From the NCBI RefSeq assembly GCF_035989265.1, contig NZ_JAYKZX010000003.1, positions 124,001 to 188,000 of the forward strand: a stretch of 64,000 bases of DNA, given 5' to 3'. The DNA is from Sphingobium sp. HWE2-09. GTDB lineage: Bacteria > Pseudomonadota > Alphaproteobacteria > Sphingomonadales > Sphingomonadaceae. Under the pieces are notes generated by a model, which worked only from the letters and a program-made list of their open reading frames with translations, ran no database searches and was not told where the DNA came from. Shown here piece by piece: positions 26,652 through 35,777 of the stretch; positions within the stretch are counted from its first letter, which is position 1; every line of letters starts with the position of its first letter. Position numbers and translations under genes: made by a program.

Positions 26652-28253
26652 CTATTCCGAAACGATGCCCGGGTCGCGCTCCACCGCCATCGGCAGGCGC
26701 AGGATGAAACGCGCGCCGCTTAGCGCATCCTCGCGGTCGCCGATGCCGATCTTGCCCTGATGCCCTTCGATGATGGAGCGGGCGATGGCGAGGCCCAGGC
26801 CCGAATGTTTGCCGAACGTCTCCCCTTCCGGGCGGACGCTGTGGAAGCGGCGGAAGATATGTTCGCGCTCGGACTCCGGCACGCCCGGCCCTTCATCCTC
26901 CACGCTGACCAGCACTTCATGGTCGGCGACGGTGGCGATGATCTGCACCAGGCCGCCGTCGGGCGAGAAGGACACGGCATTGTCGATCAGGTTGTCGAGC
27001 ACGCGGATCAGGCGGCCTTCCTCGCCCAGGACCACTGCGACATCCTTGCGCGGGCGGGCGAAGGCCAAGCGGACGCTGCGCGGCACGCCGCGCGCTTCGC
27101 GGGCGATCACCATGCGTTCGATCAGCAGGCCAAGATCGATCGGCTCGAACCGGGTGCGGGAGAGTTCGGCGTCGACGCGCGAGGCTTCTGCGATGTCGGT
27201 GACGAGCCGGTCGAGGCGGCGGACATCGTCCTGGGCGATGGCCATCAACTGGTCGCGCAGATCGGGCCGGTCCACGCCCACCCGGTCGAGCGAATCGAGG
27301 GCGGAGCGCAGCGAGGCGATCGGATTCTTGAGTTCGTGACTGACATCGGCGGCGAAGGCATCGGTCGCGTCGATCCGCTGACGCAGGGCGTGGCTCATGT
27401 CGGACAGGGCGCGGGCGAGCATGCCGATCTCGTCGCGGCGTTCGGGCAGGCGGGGCACGGTGACTTCGCGCGCACGGCCCAGGCGCACGCGCACGGCGGC
27501 GCGGGCTAGGCGCTGGAGCGGGCGGACGATGGTGCGCGCCAGGAACAGCGAGAGCAGCACGGACGCGAGCGCGGCGACCGCCAGCACCATGCCCAGACGC
27601 AGCCGTTCGGCGCGGACGATACGGGTGATGTCGCGCGCATTTTCCGTCGCCAGCAGCCCGGTGCCGTCGCGCACGCCGGTTGCCGCGGAGATCATGAAGG
27701 TGCGGTCGGGGGCGTAGCGGTTCATCGCCTGCGGCTGGCCGGTCTTGCGCGCCAGCCGCAGTTCGGGCCAATGTTCGGCACGATCGACCGTCGGCTCGGT
27801 GAAGTCGGGCGGCCGGTCGGCCGACACGATCCGGTCCACCGCCTTGTCCAGGAAGCGGGCGACGTGGCGCTGCCATTCCTCTTCCGCTGGCGACCGCAGG
27901 CGGTAGCGCGGCGCGTCCATGGTGAAGCTGTCGGCGATCAGGCGGCCATCGGCGGCGTAGCGACGCACCCGGTCGCCGGTCTGGCGGGCATAGGCGGCGA
28001 TCAGCGCATCGTGCCGGTCGGCAGGCGCATTTTCCAGGCCGATGGCGAGCAGCTTCAATTCGCGGGCGGACTGTTCCAGTCGCGCATCGACGATGCGGGT
28101 GCGATAGCTGTCGAGATAGAAGAAGCCCCCTGCCAGCAGCGCCAGCGCGAAGACGTTGACGGCCAGGATGCGGGGCGTGAGGCTGATCCGCCCGGACCAG
28201 CGCAACCCGGCATCGCTGCCGTCACTCCTCCGAGAAACGATATCCGGCGCCAT
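26652..28253 (-). CDS. chvG: Sensor histidine kinase, ChvG type
   Basis: A 533-residue membrane kinase. An N-terminal helix ([20 protein letters not shown]) and a second helix near residue 260 bracket a periplasmic sensor of about 200 residues. A HAMP domain follows. The H-box is [20 protein letters not shown], and the N and G boxes are [14 protein letters not shown] and EDEGPGV / [10 protein letters not shown]. ChvG senses acidity or envelope stress and phosphorylates ChvI. The start is uncertain: the ATG at 28253 overlaps the chvI 3' end and gives a natural 24-residue cytoplasmic lead, but no strong ribosome site is seen there. It sits between chvI and hprK, as in other alphaproteobacteria. 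Confidence 0.88.
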   Translation of the reverse strand: MAPDIVSRRSDGSDAGLRWSGRISLTPRILAVNVFALALLAGGFFYLDSYRTRIVDARLEQSARELKLLAIGLENAPADRHDALIAAYARQTGDRVRRYAADGRLIADSFTMDAPRYRLRSPAEEEWQRHVARFLDKAVDRIVSADRPPDFTEPTVDRAEHWPELRLARKTGQPQAMNRYAPDRTFMISAATGVRDGTGLLATENARDITRIVRAERLRLGMVLAVAALASVLLSLFLARTIVRPLQRLARAAVRVRLGRAREVTVPRLPERRDEIGMLARALSDMSHALRQRIDATDAFAADVSHELKNPIASLRSALDSLDRVGVDRPDLRDQLMAIAQDDVRRLDRLVTDIAEASRVDAELSRTRFEPIDLGLLIERMVIAREARGVPRSVRLAFARPRKDVAVVLGEEGRLIRVLDNLIDNAVSFSPDGGLVQIIATVADHEVLVSVEDEGPGVPESEREHIFRRFHSVRPEGETFGKHSGLGLAIARSIIEGHQGKIGIGDREDALSGARFILRLPMAVERDPGIVSE

Positions 28254-28926
28254 AGAGGGTGTCGATTGCATTGAAGTCGGAATCCACCTCGCGGAATTTG
28301 CGCCGCAGTCGCTTGATATGGCTGTCGATCGTGCGATCGTCGACATAGACGTCGTCCTGATAGGCGGCGTCCATCAACTGGTTGCGGTTCTTGACCACGC
28401 CGGGCCGCTGCGCAAGCGTTTCCAGGATCAGAAATTCGGTGACGGTCAGGGTGACGTCCTGCCCGTTCCATTTGACCCGGTGGCGCGGCGGGTCCATTTC
28501 CAGGCGGCCACGCACGATCGGGTCGGCGACCGGCTGGTCGGGCGCGTCGGACGCCTTGCTGACTTCGGCGCGGCGCAGAATGGCGCGGATGCGCGCCAGC
28601 AGCAGGCGCTGCGAGAAAGGCTTGGCGATATAATCGTCCGCGCCCATCGCCAGGCCCAGCGCTTCGTCAAGCTCGTCCGCCTTGGATGTCAGGAAGATGA
28701 CCGGCATCTGGCTTTTTTCGCGCAGGCGGCGCAGCAATTCCAGGCCGTCCATGCGCGGCATCTTGATATCGAACACCGCCAGATCCGCCGGATTGTCCAG
28801 CAGTGCTTTCAGCGCGCTTTCGGGATCGGAATAGATGCGCGTCACAAAGCCTTCGGTCTGCAGCGCGATCGACACCGATGTCAGGATATTCTTGTCGTCA
28901 TCCACCAGGGCGATGGTTGCGGTCAT
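28222..28926 (-). CDS. chvI: Response regulator, OmpR/ChvI type
   Basis: A 234-residue regulator. The receiver domain shows the acidic pair VDDD near residue 9, the phospho-acceptor Asp in [13 protein letters not shown] (about residue 54), and the conserved Lys in DYIAKPF. The C-terminal winged helix ([20 protein letters not shown], then [14 protein letters not shown] and GAGYRF) binds DNA. In related bacteria ChvI controls envelope, virulence and central carbon genes. It is transcribed away from pckA, and the shared gap could carry sites for both. Confidence 0.92.
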   Translation of the reverse strand: MTATIALVDDDKNILTSVSIALQTEGFVTRIYSDPESALKALLDNPADLAVFDIKMPRMDGLELLRRLREKSQMPVIFLTSKADELDEALGLAMGADDYIAKPFSQRLLLARIRAILRRAEVSKASDAPDQPVADPIVRGRLEMDPPRHRVKWNGQDVTLTVTEFLILETLAQRPGVVKNRNQLMDAAYQDDVYVDDRTIDSHIKRLRRKFREVDSDFNAIDTLYGAGYRFSEE

Positions 28927-29060
28927 GCGGTGTCCCAGATGATGGTGAAAGGGATTGAGGGGCAGCGTTAGACCAAGGTGATGGTCGTCGCAAGAAAGCT
29001 GAACGGAAGGTCGTGCGCCCGGACCGTCGATATTCGGGACAAATGGCTGCGCGCGGGGAT

Positions 29061-29089
29061 TTGACGCTGTCCGCCCAAAGCCCTATGCG
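29061..29089 (+). promoter_or_regulatory. Candidate pckA promoter
   Basis: TTGACG (29061-29066), a 17-base spacer and TATGCG (29084-29089), within the 275-base divergent gap between chvI and pckA. The -10 box is weak. No other element in 28927-29201 is clear. Confidence 0.35.
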
Positions 29090-29201
29090 TTTGATCGTCA
29101 GCAGCAAGGGACGCCGTGCGATACAAACGGCGCCCAAGGGGCGGATCGGTCGCGAGCATGAAGATACGCGATACGAACATATCATATTCAGGAGCAAAGG
29201 C

Positions 29202-30803
29202 GTGCAGGCCAAATCCTCAATCTCCCTGGCGGACCAGGGCATTACGACCAATGCCACCCAATTCTGGAATCTGGGCACCGCCCCCCTGGTCGAAGCCGCG
29301 GTGCGCAACGGCGAAGGCATATTGTCCAAGGACGGCCCGCTGGTCGTCAAGACCGGCAAGCATACCGGCCGCAGCGCCAAGGACAAGTTCATCGTCCGCG
29401 ATGCCGAGACCGAAAATACCGTCTGGTGGGGTGCCACCAACGTCGCGATGACGCCCGAGCATTTCGCCGCGCTGAAGGAGGATTTCTTCAAGGCGCTGGG
29501 TGAGAAGAGCACGCTCTATGTCGCCGACCTGTTCGGCGGGTCGCAGCCCGAACATCGCGTCAATGTGCGCGTGATCAACGAGCGCGCCTGGCACAATCTG
29601 TTCATCCGCACCCTGCTGGTGCGCCCCACCGCCGATGAACTGACGGGCTTTGCGCCGGAATATACGATCATCGACCTGCCGACTTTCAAGGCCGATCCGG
29701 CCCGTCATGGCAGCCGCAGCGAAACCGTGGTCGCGGTCAACTTCACCGAGAAGCTGATCCTGATCGGCGGCACCGCCTATGCCGGTGAGATGAAGAAGTC
29801 GGTGTTCGGCATCCTCAATTACCTGCTGCCGGTGAAGGGCGTGATGCCGATGCATTGCTCCGCCAATATCGGCCCCAATGGCGACACCGCCGTCTTTTTC
29901 GGCCTGTCGGGCACGGGCAAGACGACCCTGTCGGCGGACGCCAGCCGCACGCTGATCGGCGACGACGAGCATGGCTGGTCGGACACGGCGGTCTTCAATT
30001 TCGAAGGCGGCTGCTATGCTAAGATGATTAACCTGTCGGCCGAGGCCGAACCGGAAATCTTCGCCACCACCAAGCGCTTCGGCACGGTGCTGGAAAATGT
30101 CGTGATCGATGAAGACACGCGCACGATCGACCTGGACGACAACAGCCTGGCCGAGAACAGCCGCGGTTCCTACCCGATCGACTTCATCCCGAACACGTCG
30201 GAGAAGAATCTGGGGCCGGTGCCCAAGAATATCATCTTCCTGACCGCCGACGCCTATGGCGTGTTGCCGCCGATCGCGCGGCTGACGCCGGAACAGGCGA
30301 TGTATCACTTCCTGTCGGGCTATACCGCGCGCGTCGCCGGGACCGAGATCGGCGTGACCGAGCCGACCGCGACCTTCTCCACCTGCTTTGGCGCGCCGTT
30401 CATGCCGCGTCACCCCAGCGTCTACGGCAATCTGCTCAAAGAGCGGATCAACAAGGGCGGCGTGACCTGCTGGCTGGTCAATACCGGTTGGGCGGGCGGC
30501 AAGGCGACGATGCCCGGCATCAAGCGGATGCCGATCAAGGTGACGCGCGCGTTGCTGAACGCGGCGCTGGATGGCAGCCTGAACGAAGCCGAGTTCCGCA
30601 CCGATCCCAATTTCGGGTTCGACGTGCCGGTCGCGGTCAATGGCGTGGAGCCGACCATCCTCGACCCGCGCGCCATGTGGGCGGACAAGGATGCCTATGA
30701 CGCGACGGCGGCGACGTTGGTCAACGCCTTCGTGGACAATTTCGCGCAGTTCGTGGACCATGTCGACGATGGCGTGCGTGGGGCTGCGCTGACGGCGGCT
30801 TGA
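29202..30803 (+). CDS. pckA: Phosphoenolpyruvate carboxykinase (ATP)
   Basis: Catalyses oxaloacetate + ATP to phosphoenolpyruvate + CO2 + ADP, the first step of gluconeogenesis. The 533-residue protein has the ATP-type motifs: [13 protein letters not shown] near the N-terminus, [20 protein letters not shown], the kinase-1a loop [13 protein letters not shown], and the kinase-2 region [14 protein letters not shown] at 29202, seven bases after AGGAG, fits the family length better than the ATG codons further upstream, which extend into non-conserved sequence. Its PEP-consuming neighbours on the other strand (HPr, EIIA) suggest coordinated control of the PEP pool. Confidence 0.95.
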   Translation: MQAKSSISLADQGITTNATQFWNLGTAPLVEAAVRNGEGILSKDGPLVVKTGKHTGRSAKDKFIVRDAETENTVWWGATNVAMTPEHFAALKEDFFKALGEKSTLYVADLFGGSQPEHRVNVRVINERAWHNLFIRTLLVRPTADELTGFAPEYTIIDLPTFKADPARHGSRSETVVAVNFTEKLILIGGTAYAGEMKKSVFGILNYLLPVKGVMPMHCSANIGPNGDTAVFFGLSGTGKTTLSADASRTLIGDDEHGWSDTAVFNFEGGCYAKMINLSAEAEPEIFATTKRFGTVLENVVIDEDTRTIDLDDNSLAENSRGSYPIDFIPNTSEKNLGPVPKNIIFLTADAYGVLPPIARLTPEQAMYHFLSGYTARVAGTEIGVTEPTATFSTCFGAPFMPRHPSVYGNLLKERINKGGVTCWLVNTGWAGGKATMPGIKRMPIKVTRALLNAALDGSLNEAEFRTDPNFGFDVPVAVNGVEPTILDPRAMWADKDAYDATAATLVNAFVDNFAQFVDHVDDGVRGAALTAA

Positions 30804-30813
30804 TATAATCCTT

Positions 30814-30899
30814 GGTGCTCCCGCGAAGGCGGGAGCCTAGTTCTGCCCTTTCCACGATGTGGTAAGGTGGAACTGGGTTCCTGCCTTCGCAGGAACACA
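30814..30899. repeat. Palindromic repeat element after pckA
   Basis: The arms ggtgctcccgcgaaggcggg... (from 30814) and ...cctgccttcgcaggaaca (to 30899) are imperfectly complementary, with nested palindromes in each. It starts 10 bases after the pckA stop, so it will be transcribed as a 3' hairpin. Confidence 0.8.
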
Positions 30900-30987
30900 T
30901 AGTGCCAAGAGCCGGGGTGATTCCCTGGCTCTTTTGCTTTTGGCGAGGGGCGGCGAGTGCTATGCTGGCGCCGTTATTGATGGAGTC

Positions 30988-31305
30988 ATGAGCATGTTCG
31001 ACAATCTGATCGGCAAGATGGGTGGGCTGGAAAGCATTGCGGCGCAGATCGGCGTCAGCCCGGAACAGATGCAGGCCTTGCTGAGCGAGATCAGCGCCAA
31101 GATCGGGTCGGGCGAAACCAGCGTGTCCGCACTGGCGGAGACGGCGGCGGAGCATGGCGTGTCGGCGGACAAGTTGCAGGAATTGCTGGGCACCTTCGGC
31201 GGACCCGAAGCGATATTGGGCAAGCTGGGCGGCTTCTTCGACAAGGATGGCGATGGTAGTCCGATGAACGACCTGAGCGGCTTTGCCAAAGGCCTGTTCG
31301 GCTGA
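30988..31305 (+). CDS. Small protein of unknown function
   Basis: This gene is not recognised with certainty. The 105-residue product is largely helical with glycine breaks (MFDNLIGKMGGLESIAAQIG, ALLSEISAKIGSGETSVSAL), reminiscent of YidB/DUF937-like proteins. FFDKDGDGSPMNDL near the C-terminus looks like an EF-hand calcium loop, but only one is seen. The ATG at 30988 has a TGGAG ribosome site. The longer frame upstream is only translated palindrome and is discarded. Confidence 0.62.
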   Translation: MSMFDNLIGKMGGLESIAAQIGVSPEQMQALLSEISAKIGSGETSVSALAETAAEHGVSADKLQELLGTFGGPEAILGKLGGFFDKDGDGSPMNDLSGFAKGLFG

Positions 31306-31464
31306 ACGTAGCGGGCGCTCGTGTGAAGGACGCCCTATCGCCGCGACAAGTTTTTTTGGCCTTGCCTTCGCCATGCGGGCAGGCCAATTGCGGGTCTGGA
31401 CTTTATTGCGAACGATCCGCAAAAAGCATCGCCGTCCGGCGGTGCACAGCATTGCAAGGATAAG

Positions 31465-32286
31465 GTGTTGACCGACGTGACGATCGAAAAGCCGGTATTG
31501 GAACCCACCGGCGCGCTTTCCGTGGAAACCGTGCTGTCGGTGAAGCACTGGAACGAGCATCTGTTCAGTTTCCGCATCACGCGGCCCGCCAGCTTCCGCT
31601 TCCGCTCGGGCGAGTTCATCATGATCGGGTTGAAGGGCGATAATGGCAAGCCGTTGCTGCGCGCTTACTCGATCGCCAGTCCCGCCTGGGACGAGGAAAT
31701 CGAGTTCCTGTCGATCAAGGTCGAAGACGGCCCGCTGACGAGCAAGTTGCAGCTGATCGAGCCGGGTGACCAGATTTACCTGGGTCGCAAGCCGACCGGC
31801 ACGCTGGTGACGGACGCGCTGTTGCCGGGCAAGCGGCTGATCATGTTGTCGACGGGGACCGGGCTGGCCCCGTTCCTGAGTTTGCCGCGTGACCCGGACG
31901 TGTACGAGTTTTACGAGCAGGTCGTCGTGGTGCATTCGGTGCGCCGGGTGAGCGACCTGGCCTTCCGCGAGGAGATGGAAGGCAAGTGGGCGGAAGACCC
32001 GCTGGTGTCCGAACAGGCCGCGACGCAATTCCATTATGTGCCGACCGTGACGCGCGAGCCATTCGACGGGCATAGCGCGCGGATCGACAAGCTGGTCGAA
32101 AGCGGCGCGTTGTTTGAGGGGATTCCGGGCGCGGCGAAGTTCGACCCCGAAACCGACCGGATCATGATGTGCGGCAGCATGGAAATGATCAAGCAGTTCG
32201 GGGCGTATTTCGAAGCGGAAGGGTTCACCGAAGGCTCCAACGCGGCGCCGGGGCAGTTCGTGATCGAGCGGGCGTTCGTCGGGTAA
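31465..32286 (+). CDS. fpr: Ferredoxin-NADP+ reductase
   Basis: A 273-residue FAD flavoprotein that moves electrons between NADPH and ferredoxin or flavodoxin. The FAD-binding motif RAYSIAS (about residue 66) and GRKPTGTLV, the NADP-binding LSTGTGLAPFLSL (about residue 128), and MMCGSMEMI near the C-terminus are as in bacterial Fpr. The start is GTG (31465) or the adjacent TTG (31468), after AAGGATAAGG. It is a plausible redox partner for the ferredoxin-like protein at 1705, but nothing in the sequence ties them together. Confidence 0.92.
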   Translation: MLTDVTIEKPVLEPTGALSVETVLSVKHWNEHLFSFRITRPASFRFRSGEFIMIGLKGDNGKPLLRAYSIASPAWDEEIEFLSIKVEDGPLTSKLQLIEPGDQIYLGRKPTGTLVTDALLPGKRLIMLSTGTGLAPFLSLPRDPDVYEFYEQVVVVHSVRRVSDLAFREEMEGKWAEDPLVSEQAATQFHYVPTVTREPFDGHSARIDKLVESGALFEGIPGAAKFDPETDRIMMCGSMEMIKQFGAYFEAEGFTEGSNAAPGQFVIERAFVG

Positions 32287-32307
32287 GCGCAGATTTTGAT
32301 TGTGTAG

Positions 32308-32342
32308 GAAAGGGCCGGGGGAGCGATCCTCCGGCCTTTTTT
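32308..32342 (+). terminator. Rho-independent terminator after fpr
   Basis: gggccggggga pairs with tcctccggcc over a short loop and runs into a T7 tract, about 25 bases past the fpr stop. Confidence 0.8.
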
Positions 32343-32362
32343 ATGCTGGGATTTAGGGCAGT

Positions 32363-32428
32363 GTGCTCCCGCGAAGGCGGGAGCCCAGTTGAAACGGTGC
32401 GACTGGGTTCCCGCCTTCGCGGGAACAC
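32363..32428. repeat. Palindromic repeat element after fpr
   Basis: The arms 32363-32389 and 32402-32428 are complementary apart from one or two wobble positions, with a 12-base loop, and carry the same CCCGCGAAGGCGGGAGCCCA core as the 5533 and 30814 copies. Confidence 0.85.
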
Positions 32429-32438
32429 GATGTTCTGG

Positions 32439-34265
32439 CTATGCCCCCTTCCGCTCCTTCACCCAGGCGTCGATGCTCTTGCCAAGCACGGTCATCGGCA
32501 CGCCGCCGCCCTTGACCACGGCGTCGTTGAACAGGCGGAAGTCGAACCTGTCGCCCAGCGTCTTTTGCGCCTGTGCGCGCAGGCGGACGATTTCGCCATG
32601 GCCGACCTTGTAGCCGCAGGCCTGGCCGGGCCAGGCGCAGTAGCGATCGACTTCGGCCTGTACGTCCTCGACGGTCGAACCGTTGGTGGTGGCGAACCAG
32701 TGGATGGCTTGGGTCCGCGTCCAGCGCTTGGCGTGGAGGCCGGTGTCGACCACAAGGCGGCAGCAGCGATAGGCGATCGATTGGAGATAGCCCAGCCGCC
32801 CGGCGATGTCGCCGTCATAGGCGCCCAGTTCGTCGCCCAGCTGCTCGGCATAGAGCGCCCAGCCTTCGCTATAGGCGTTGAAGGCGAGGAGCGAGCGGAT
32901 CAGCGGCAGCTTGTAGGTATATTCGCCCTGCCAGATATGGCCGGGAATGCCTTCATGATAGCAGAGCGTGGGTAGGCTGTAGCGCGGCCAGATGCTGGTA
33001 TCGCGCAGGTTGATATAATAGTTGCCGGGGACCGATCCGTCGATCGATCCCGCCCCGGCATAGGCGCCGGGCGCGCCCGCTTCGATCTCCACCGGTACGC
33101 GTTTGACGATCAGCTTGGCGGGGACCAGCGTCGCGAAGGCGCGGGGCAGGCGGGTGCGGATGTCGGCCAGGCGGCCGTCGATGAAGTTGAGGATCTGCGC
33201 GCGGCCCGCGTCAGTGTTGGGGAAGAGATATTGGGGGTCTTTGCCCATCGCGGTCATGCGTTCGCCGACCGTGCCTTTGGTCATGCCAAGCTGTTTGAGC
33301 AGGCCGTCCATCTGCGATTGCAGCGCGGCGAGTTGGGCGAGGCCAAGCTTGTGCACTTCCTCCGGTGTCATCGTGGTGGTGGTGCCGGCCTTGAGCGCCC
33401 AGGCATAATAGGCGTCGCCCTGCGGCAGTTTCCAGACGCCCGCGTCCATCGTGGCGGTGGCGCGCTGGCGGGTGAGTTCGGCGATCTGGGTGGTGAGGGC
33501 GGGGGCGACCTGGTCCTTCACGATCTGCGCGGCCTTGGCGGCATAGTCGCCCGGCATGTCCTTGGTCCGGCGGGCGATGGAGGCGACGGGCACTTGCTGG
33601 TCGATCGGCTGGGCCTGCACGCTGTTCATTTGCTTCAAGGTTTTATCGAGCAGGAAGGCGGGGGCTGTGACGCCGATGGCGGCGTCATGTTTGAGACGTT
33701 CGGTTTCGCCCGCCAGGTTCGCGGCATAGGCGGTGAGGCGGGCGAGATAGGCGTCGGCGTCGGCACTGTTGGCGATGGCGTGGTTGGAATCGAGGAAGTC
33801 GGGGGTTTCCACGAAGCTGCCGGTATTTTGCGCGACGGCATAGGGGCTGTTGCGGTAGGACCAGTTGCTGTTCATGATCGCCATGTCGCCGAAGGGGAAG
33901 GCGAAGCCTTCGTCCGCGGTCTGATGCGCGGTCAGCGCGACTTCGACATCGATGCGGGTCGCGGGCGATAGCGGGGCAAGATCGATAGCCCGCAGGCGGG
34001 CGAGGCGGTCCTTCACATGGGCGGCAATCTGCGCTTGCCCTGCGGGCGTCTTGTTGCCGAGGCGGCTTTTGAGCGGCGCGCGCGCGCCGGTGTCGATGCC
34101 AAGGCCGCTGGCGCTTTCGGGCGCGTCGGCCAGCATCGCTTCGGCCATGTCGGCGAGCAGCGCCTGGGCGGCGGCGTCCGGCGTGGCGGCGGCGCGGGCG
34201 GGGAGGGCGGACAGGCTAAGGGCGGAAGCGCCGACGGCGAGGAAATCGCGGCGGTTGGTGCGCAT
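32439..34265 (-). CDS. Tat-exported DUF885 family protein (putative metallopeptidase)
   Basis: A 608-residue DUF885 protein. The N-terminus MRTNRRDFLAVGASALSLSA is a twin-arginine leader ending near AARAAA, so the folded protein should reach the periplasm. The conserved HEGIPGH (about residue 440) and EGWALYAEQLGDELG (about residue 475) resemble a gluzincin-type zinc site with two histidines and a downstream glutamate. Peptidase activity is therefore likely but the substrate is not known. It is probably monocistronic. Confidence 0.85.
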   Translation of the reverse strand: MRTNRRDFLAVGASALSLSALPARAAATPDAAAQALLADMAEAMLADAPESASGLGIDTGARAPLKSRLGNKTPAGQAQIAAHVKDRLARLRAIDLAPLSPATRIDVEVALTAHQTADEGFAFPFGDMAIMNSNWSYRNSPYAVAQNTGSFVETPDFLDSNHAIANSADADAYLARLTAYAANLAGETERLKHDAAIGVTAPAFLLDKTLKQMNSVQAQPIDQQVPVASIARRTKDMPGDYAAKAAQIVKDQVAPALTTQIAELTRQRATATMDAGVWKLPQGDAYYAWALKAGTTTTMTPEEVHKLGLAQLAALQSQMDGLLKQLGMTKGTVGERMTAMGKDPQYLFPNTDAGRAQILNFIDGRLADIRTRLPRAFATLVPAKLIVKRVPVEIEAGAPGAYAGAGSIDGSVPGNYYINLRDTSIWPRYSLPTLCYHEGIPGHIWQGEYTYKLPLIRSLLAFNAYSEGWALYAEQLGDELGAYDGDIAGRLGYLQSIAYRCCRLVVDTGLHAKRWTRTQAIHWFATTNGSTVEDVQAEVDRYCAWPGQACGYKVGHGEIVRLRAQAQKTLGDRFDFRLFNDAVVKGGGVPMTVLGKSIDAWVKERKGA

Positions 34266-34352
34266 GAGGGTGGGGGTCTCCGGTGGAAATGTTGCGCTTA
34301 ACTTCGCATATTTCCCGCAGATTTCGACATGTTATTTCCTACCGGCGACAGA

Positions 34353-34901
34353 TTATGACAAGGGCGCTGCGTGCGGTGGTGGTGCGGCGGAGCCGCCCAG
34401 CGCCGTCAGGGCGGGCCGCAGCGCATCCCATTCCGCCGGGCTGAACGGGCCAAGATCAGCCAGCCTGCCCAGCATGTCCCGCGCGGCGATACGCTGGCGA
34501 TGCGGCATCATCGCACGCGCGCCGCTGCCGTCCGCGCCCAGGGCGCGCAAGGCCGCGAATAGCAGACGGAGGTTGGTGTGGGTGCGCATGCCGACGATCT
34601 GGCCGCGCCGGACGATCGGGCGTTCCTGTCGTTCCCTGGCGAGCGCGACGGCGCGGGCGCGGCTTTCGTCCAAGCCCATTTCCAGCGCCCAGTCCCAGGC
34701 GGCGGCGAAACTCTCCGCGCCGAGACGTTGTCGCAGATAATAGGCCGATCGCGGCGTACAGCCCACGCTGCGCGCCGCCTGCGCCACCACGCCGCAGCGG
34801 GACAGGGCGGCGATGAACGCCAGTTGCGCGTCCGGGGTCCATCCGCGCGCGCGGCGGGCATGGGGGACGGGGGTGAAGTGGAGGAGATCTGGTTGGGTCA
34901 T
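34353..34901 (-). CDS. Putative helix-turn-helix protein
   Basis: No named family is recognised. The 182-residue product has a likely helix-turn-helix at residues 22-58 (TPDAQLAFIAALSRCGVVAQ, then AARSVGCTPRSAYYLRQRLG), similar to small recruiters or transposase-like DNA-binding domains. The rest is helical and arginine-rich and ends in a proline/alanine tail. It is related in style to terminase-small-subunit-like proteins, but no phage genes are nearby. Function unknown. Confidence 0.6.
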   Translation of the reverse strand: MTQPDLLHFTPVPHARRARGWTPDAQLAFIAALSRCGVVAQAARSVGCTPRSAYYLRQRLGAESFAAAWDWALEMGLDESRARAVALARERQERPIVRRGQIVGMRTHTNLRLLFAALRALGADGSGARAMMPHRQRIAARDMLGRLADLGPFSPAEWDALRPALTALGGSAAPPPHAAPLS

Positions 34902-35043
34902 GCCGGGGAGGGTGGCATGGTTGGGGGTGTGTAGGACAGGGGGCGGAGATGAGTTTGCGCCGTGCTATAGCGGGCCGTCGTGCTGCAAAGCGTTCTGATT
35001 GGAAACGTCTTCAATCACTTCACGCCGCCGACGAGCTTAAGCG

Positions 35044-35072
35044 TTGAACGTGGTGGCAATTTTTGCCATATC
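35044..35072 (+). promoter_or_regulatory. Candidate parDE promoter with dyad operator
   Basis: TTGAAC (35044-35049), 17 bases, then CATATC (35067-35072). The inverted repeat TGGCAATTTTTGCCA (35054-35068) lies between and touching the boxes, where an autorepressing antitoxin would bind. The rest of 34902-35043 shows nothing identifiable. Confidence 0.4.
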
Positions 35073-35093
35073 GGAGGTTGGAGGTGTCGGCCG

Positions 35094-35375
35094 ATGGCGA
35101 CCATGAATATTTCGCTGCCCGACCTTATGCGGGACTATGTGCAAAATCGCATCGATAGCGGCCAATATGCCAGTGTCAGCGACTATGTGCGCGACCTGAT
35201 CCGCCGCGATCAAAGCGCGATTATGGACGAAGAGCGCTGGCTGAAGGAACTGGATGCGTCGATCGATGAAAGCCTGCAGGAGATGAAGGCCGGAGGCGGC
35301 CATGATTTCGACGAGGTTTGCGATGCTCTTATTGCCGACATTCAGACAATGACGAACGGTCAATCCCGTCCATGA
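35094..35375 (+). CDS. parD: ParD-family antitoxin
   Basis: A 93-residue antitoxin. The N-terminal ribbon-helix-helix (MATMNISLPDLMRDYVQNRI, then YASVSDYVRDLIRRD) is the ParD/CopG type and should bind its own promoter. The C-terminal half, rich in Asp and Glu, should wrap ParE. A GGAGG lies nine bases before the ATG at 35094, which decides this start over the longer open frame. The stop overlaps the parE start (ATGA). Confidence 0.88.
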   Translation: MATMNISLPDLMRDYVQNRIDSGQYASVSDYVRDLIRRDQSAIMDEERWLKELDASIDESLQEMKAGGGHDFDEVCDALIADIQTMTNGQSRP

Positions 35376-35668
35376 CGGTCGCGCTGTCCACACGGGCTAT
35401 GCGCGACCTGGAAGGCATCCGGAGATATATCGAAAAGGATAACCCTGCACGCGCGATCTCTTTCGTGGGCGAGTTGCGCGACATTGCCAAGCGCTTGGTG
35501 GACATGGCACGCGCCTTCCCGCTGGTTCCGCGCTACGAGCGATATGGGATCAGGCGGCGATCTCACAAAGGATATGGGATTCTCTATTCCGTCGAGCCGG
35601 ATCGCATTTTCATCCACCGGATCATCGGGCCAGGACAGGATTATGATGCCGCCTTGCACCTGAATTGA
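35372..35668 (+). CDS. parE: ParE/RelE-family toxin
   Basis: A 98-residue toxin of the ParE/RelE superfamily. Family features are STRAMRDLEGIRRYIEKDNP near the start, the arginine-rich middle (YERYGIRRRSHKGYGILYSV), and IFIHRIIGPGQDYDAAL at the end. ParE members inhibit DNA gyrase, while RelE members cut mRNA; the sequence fits ParE better. Translation is coupled to parD through the four-base overlap. Confidence 0.88.
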   Translation: MTVALSTRAMRDLEGIRRYIEKDNPARAISFVGELRDIAKRLVDMARAFPLVPRYERYGIRRRSHKGYGILYSVEPDRIFIHRIIGPGQDYDAALHLN

Positions 35669-35721
35669 GGGCGGTAGGACGCTGGATCGCAAGGAATGAC
35701 GGGCTTTACCCGCCCGCCCAC

Positions 35722-35757
35722 AAAAAAGGCGCCCGGTTGCCCGGACGCCCCTTTCCT
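35722..35757 (-). terminator. Rho-independent terminator of the aminotransferase gene
   Basis: On the minus strand the hairpin ggcgtccggg / cccgggcgcc runs into TTTTTT, about 25 bases past the stop at 35778. The same hairpin could also serve parDE from the other side. Confidence 0.75.
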
Positions 35758-35777
35758 TCGTAACGGTGGCGGTCGCC

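Noticed and set aside
30859..30987. N-terminal extension of the small protein at 30988
   Set aside because: It is translation of the palindromic repeat (VPAFAGT); a good ribosome site precedes the ATG at 30988.
34353..34901. Phage terminase small subunit
   Set aside because: The helix-turn-helix is suggestive, but no large subunit, portal or other phage gene is near.
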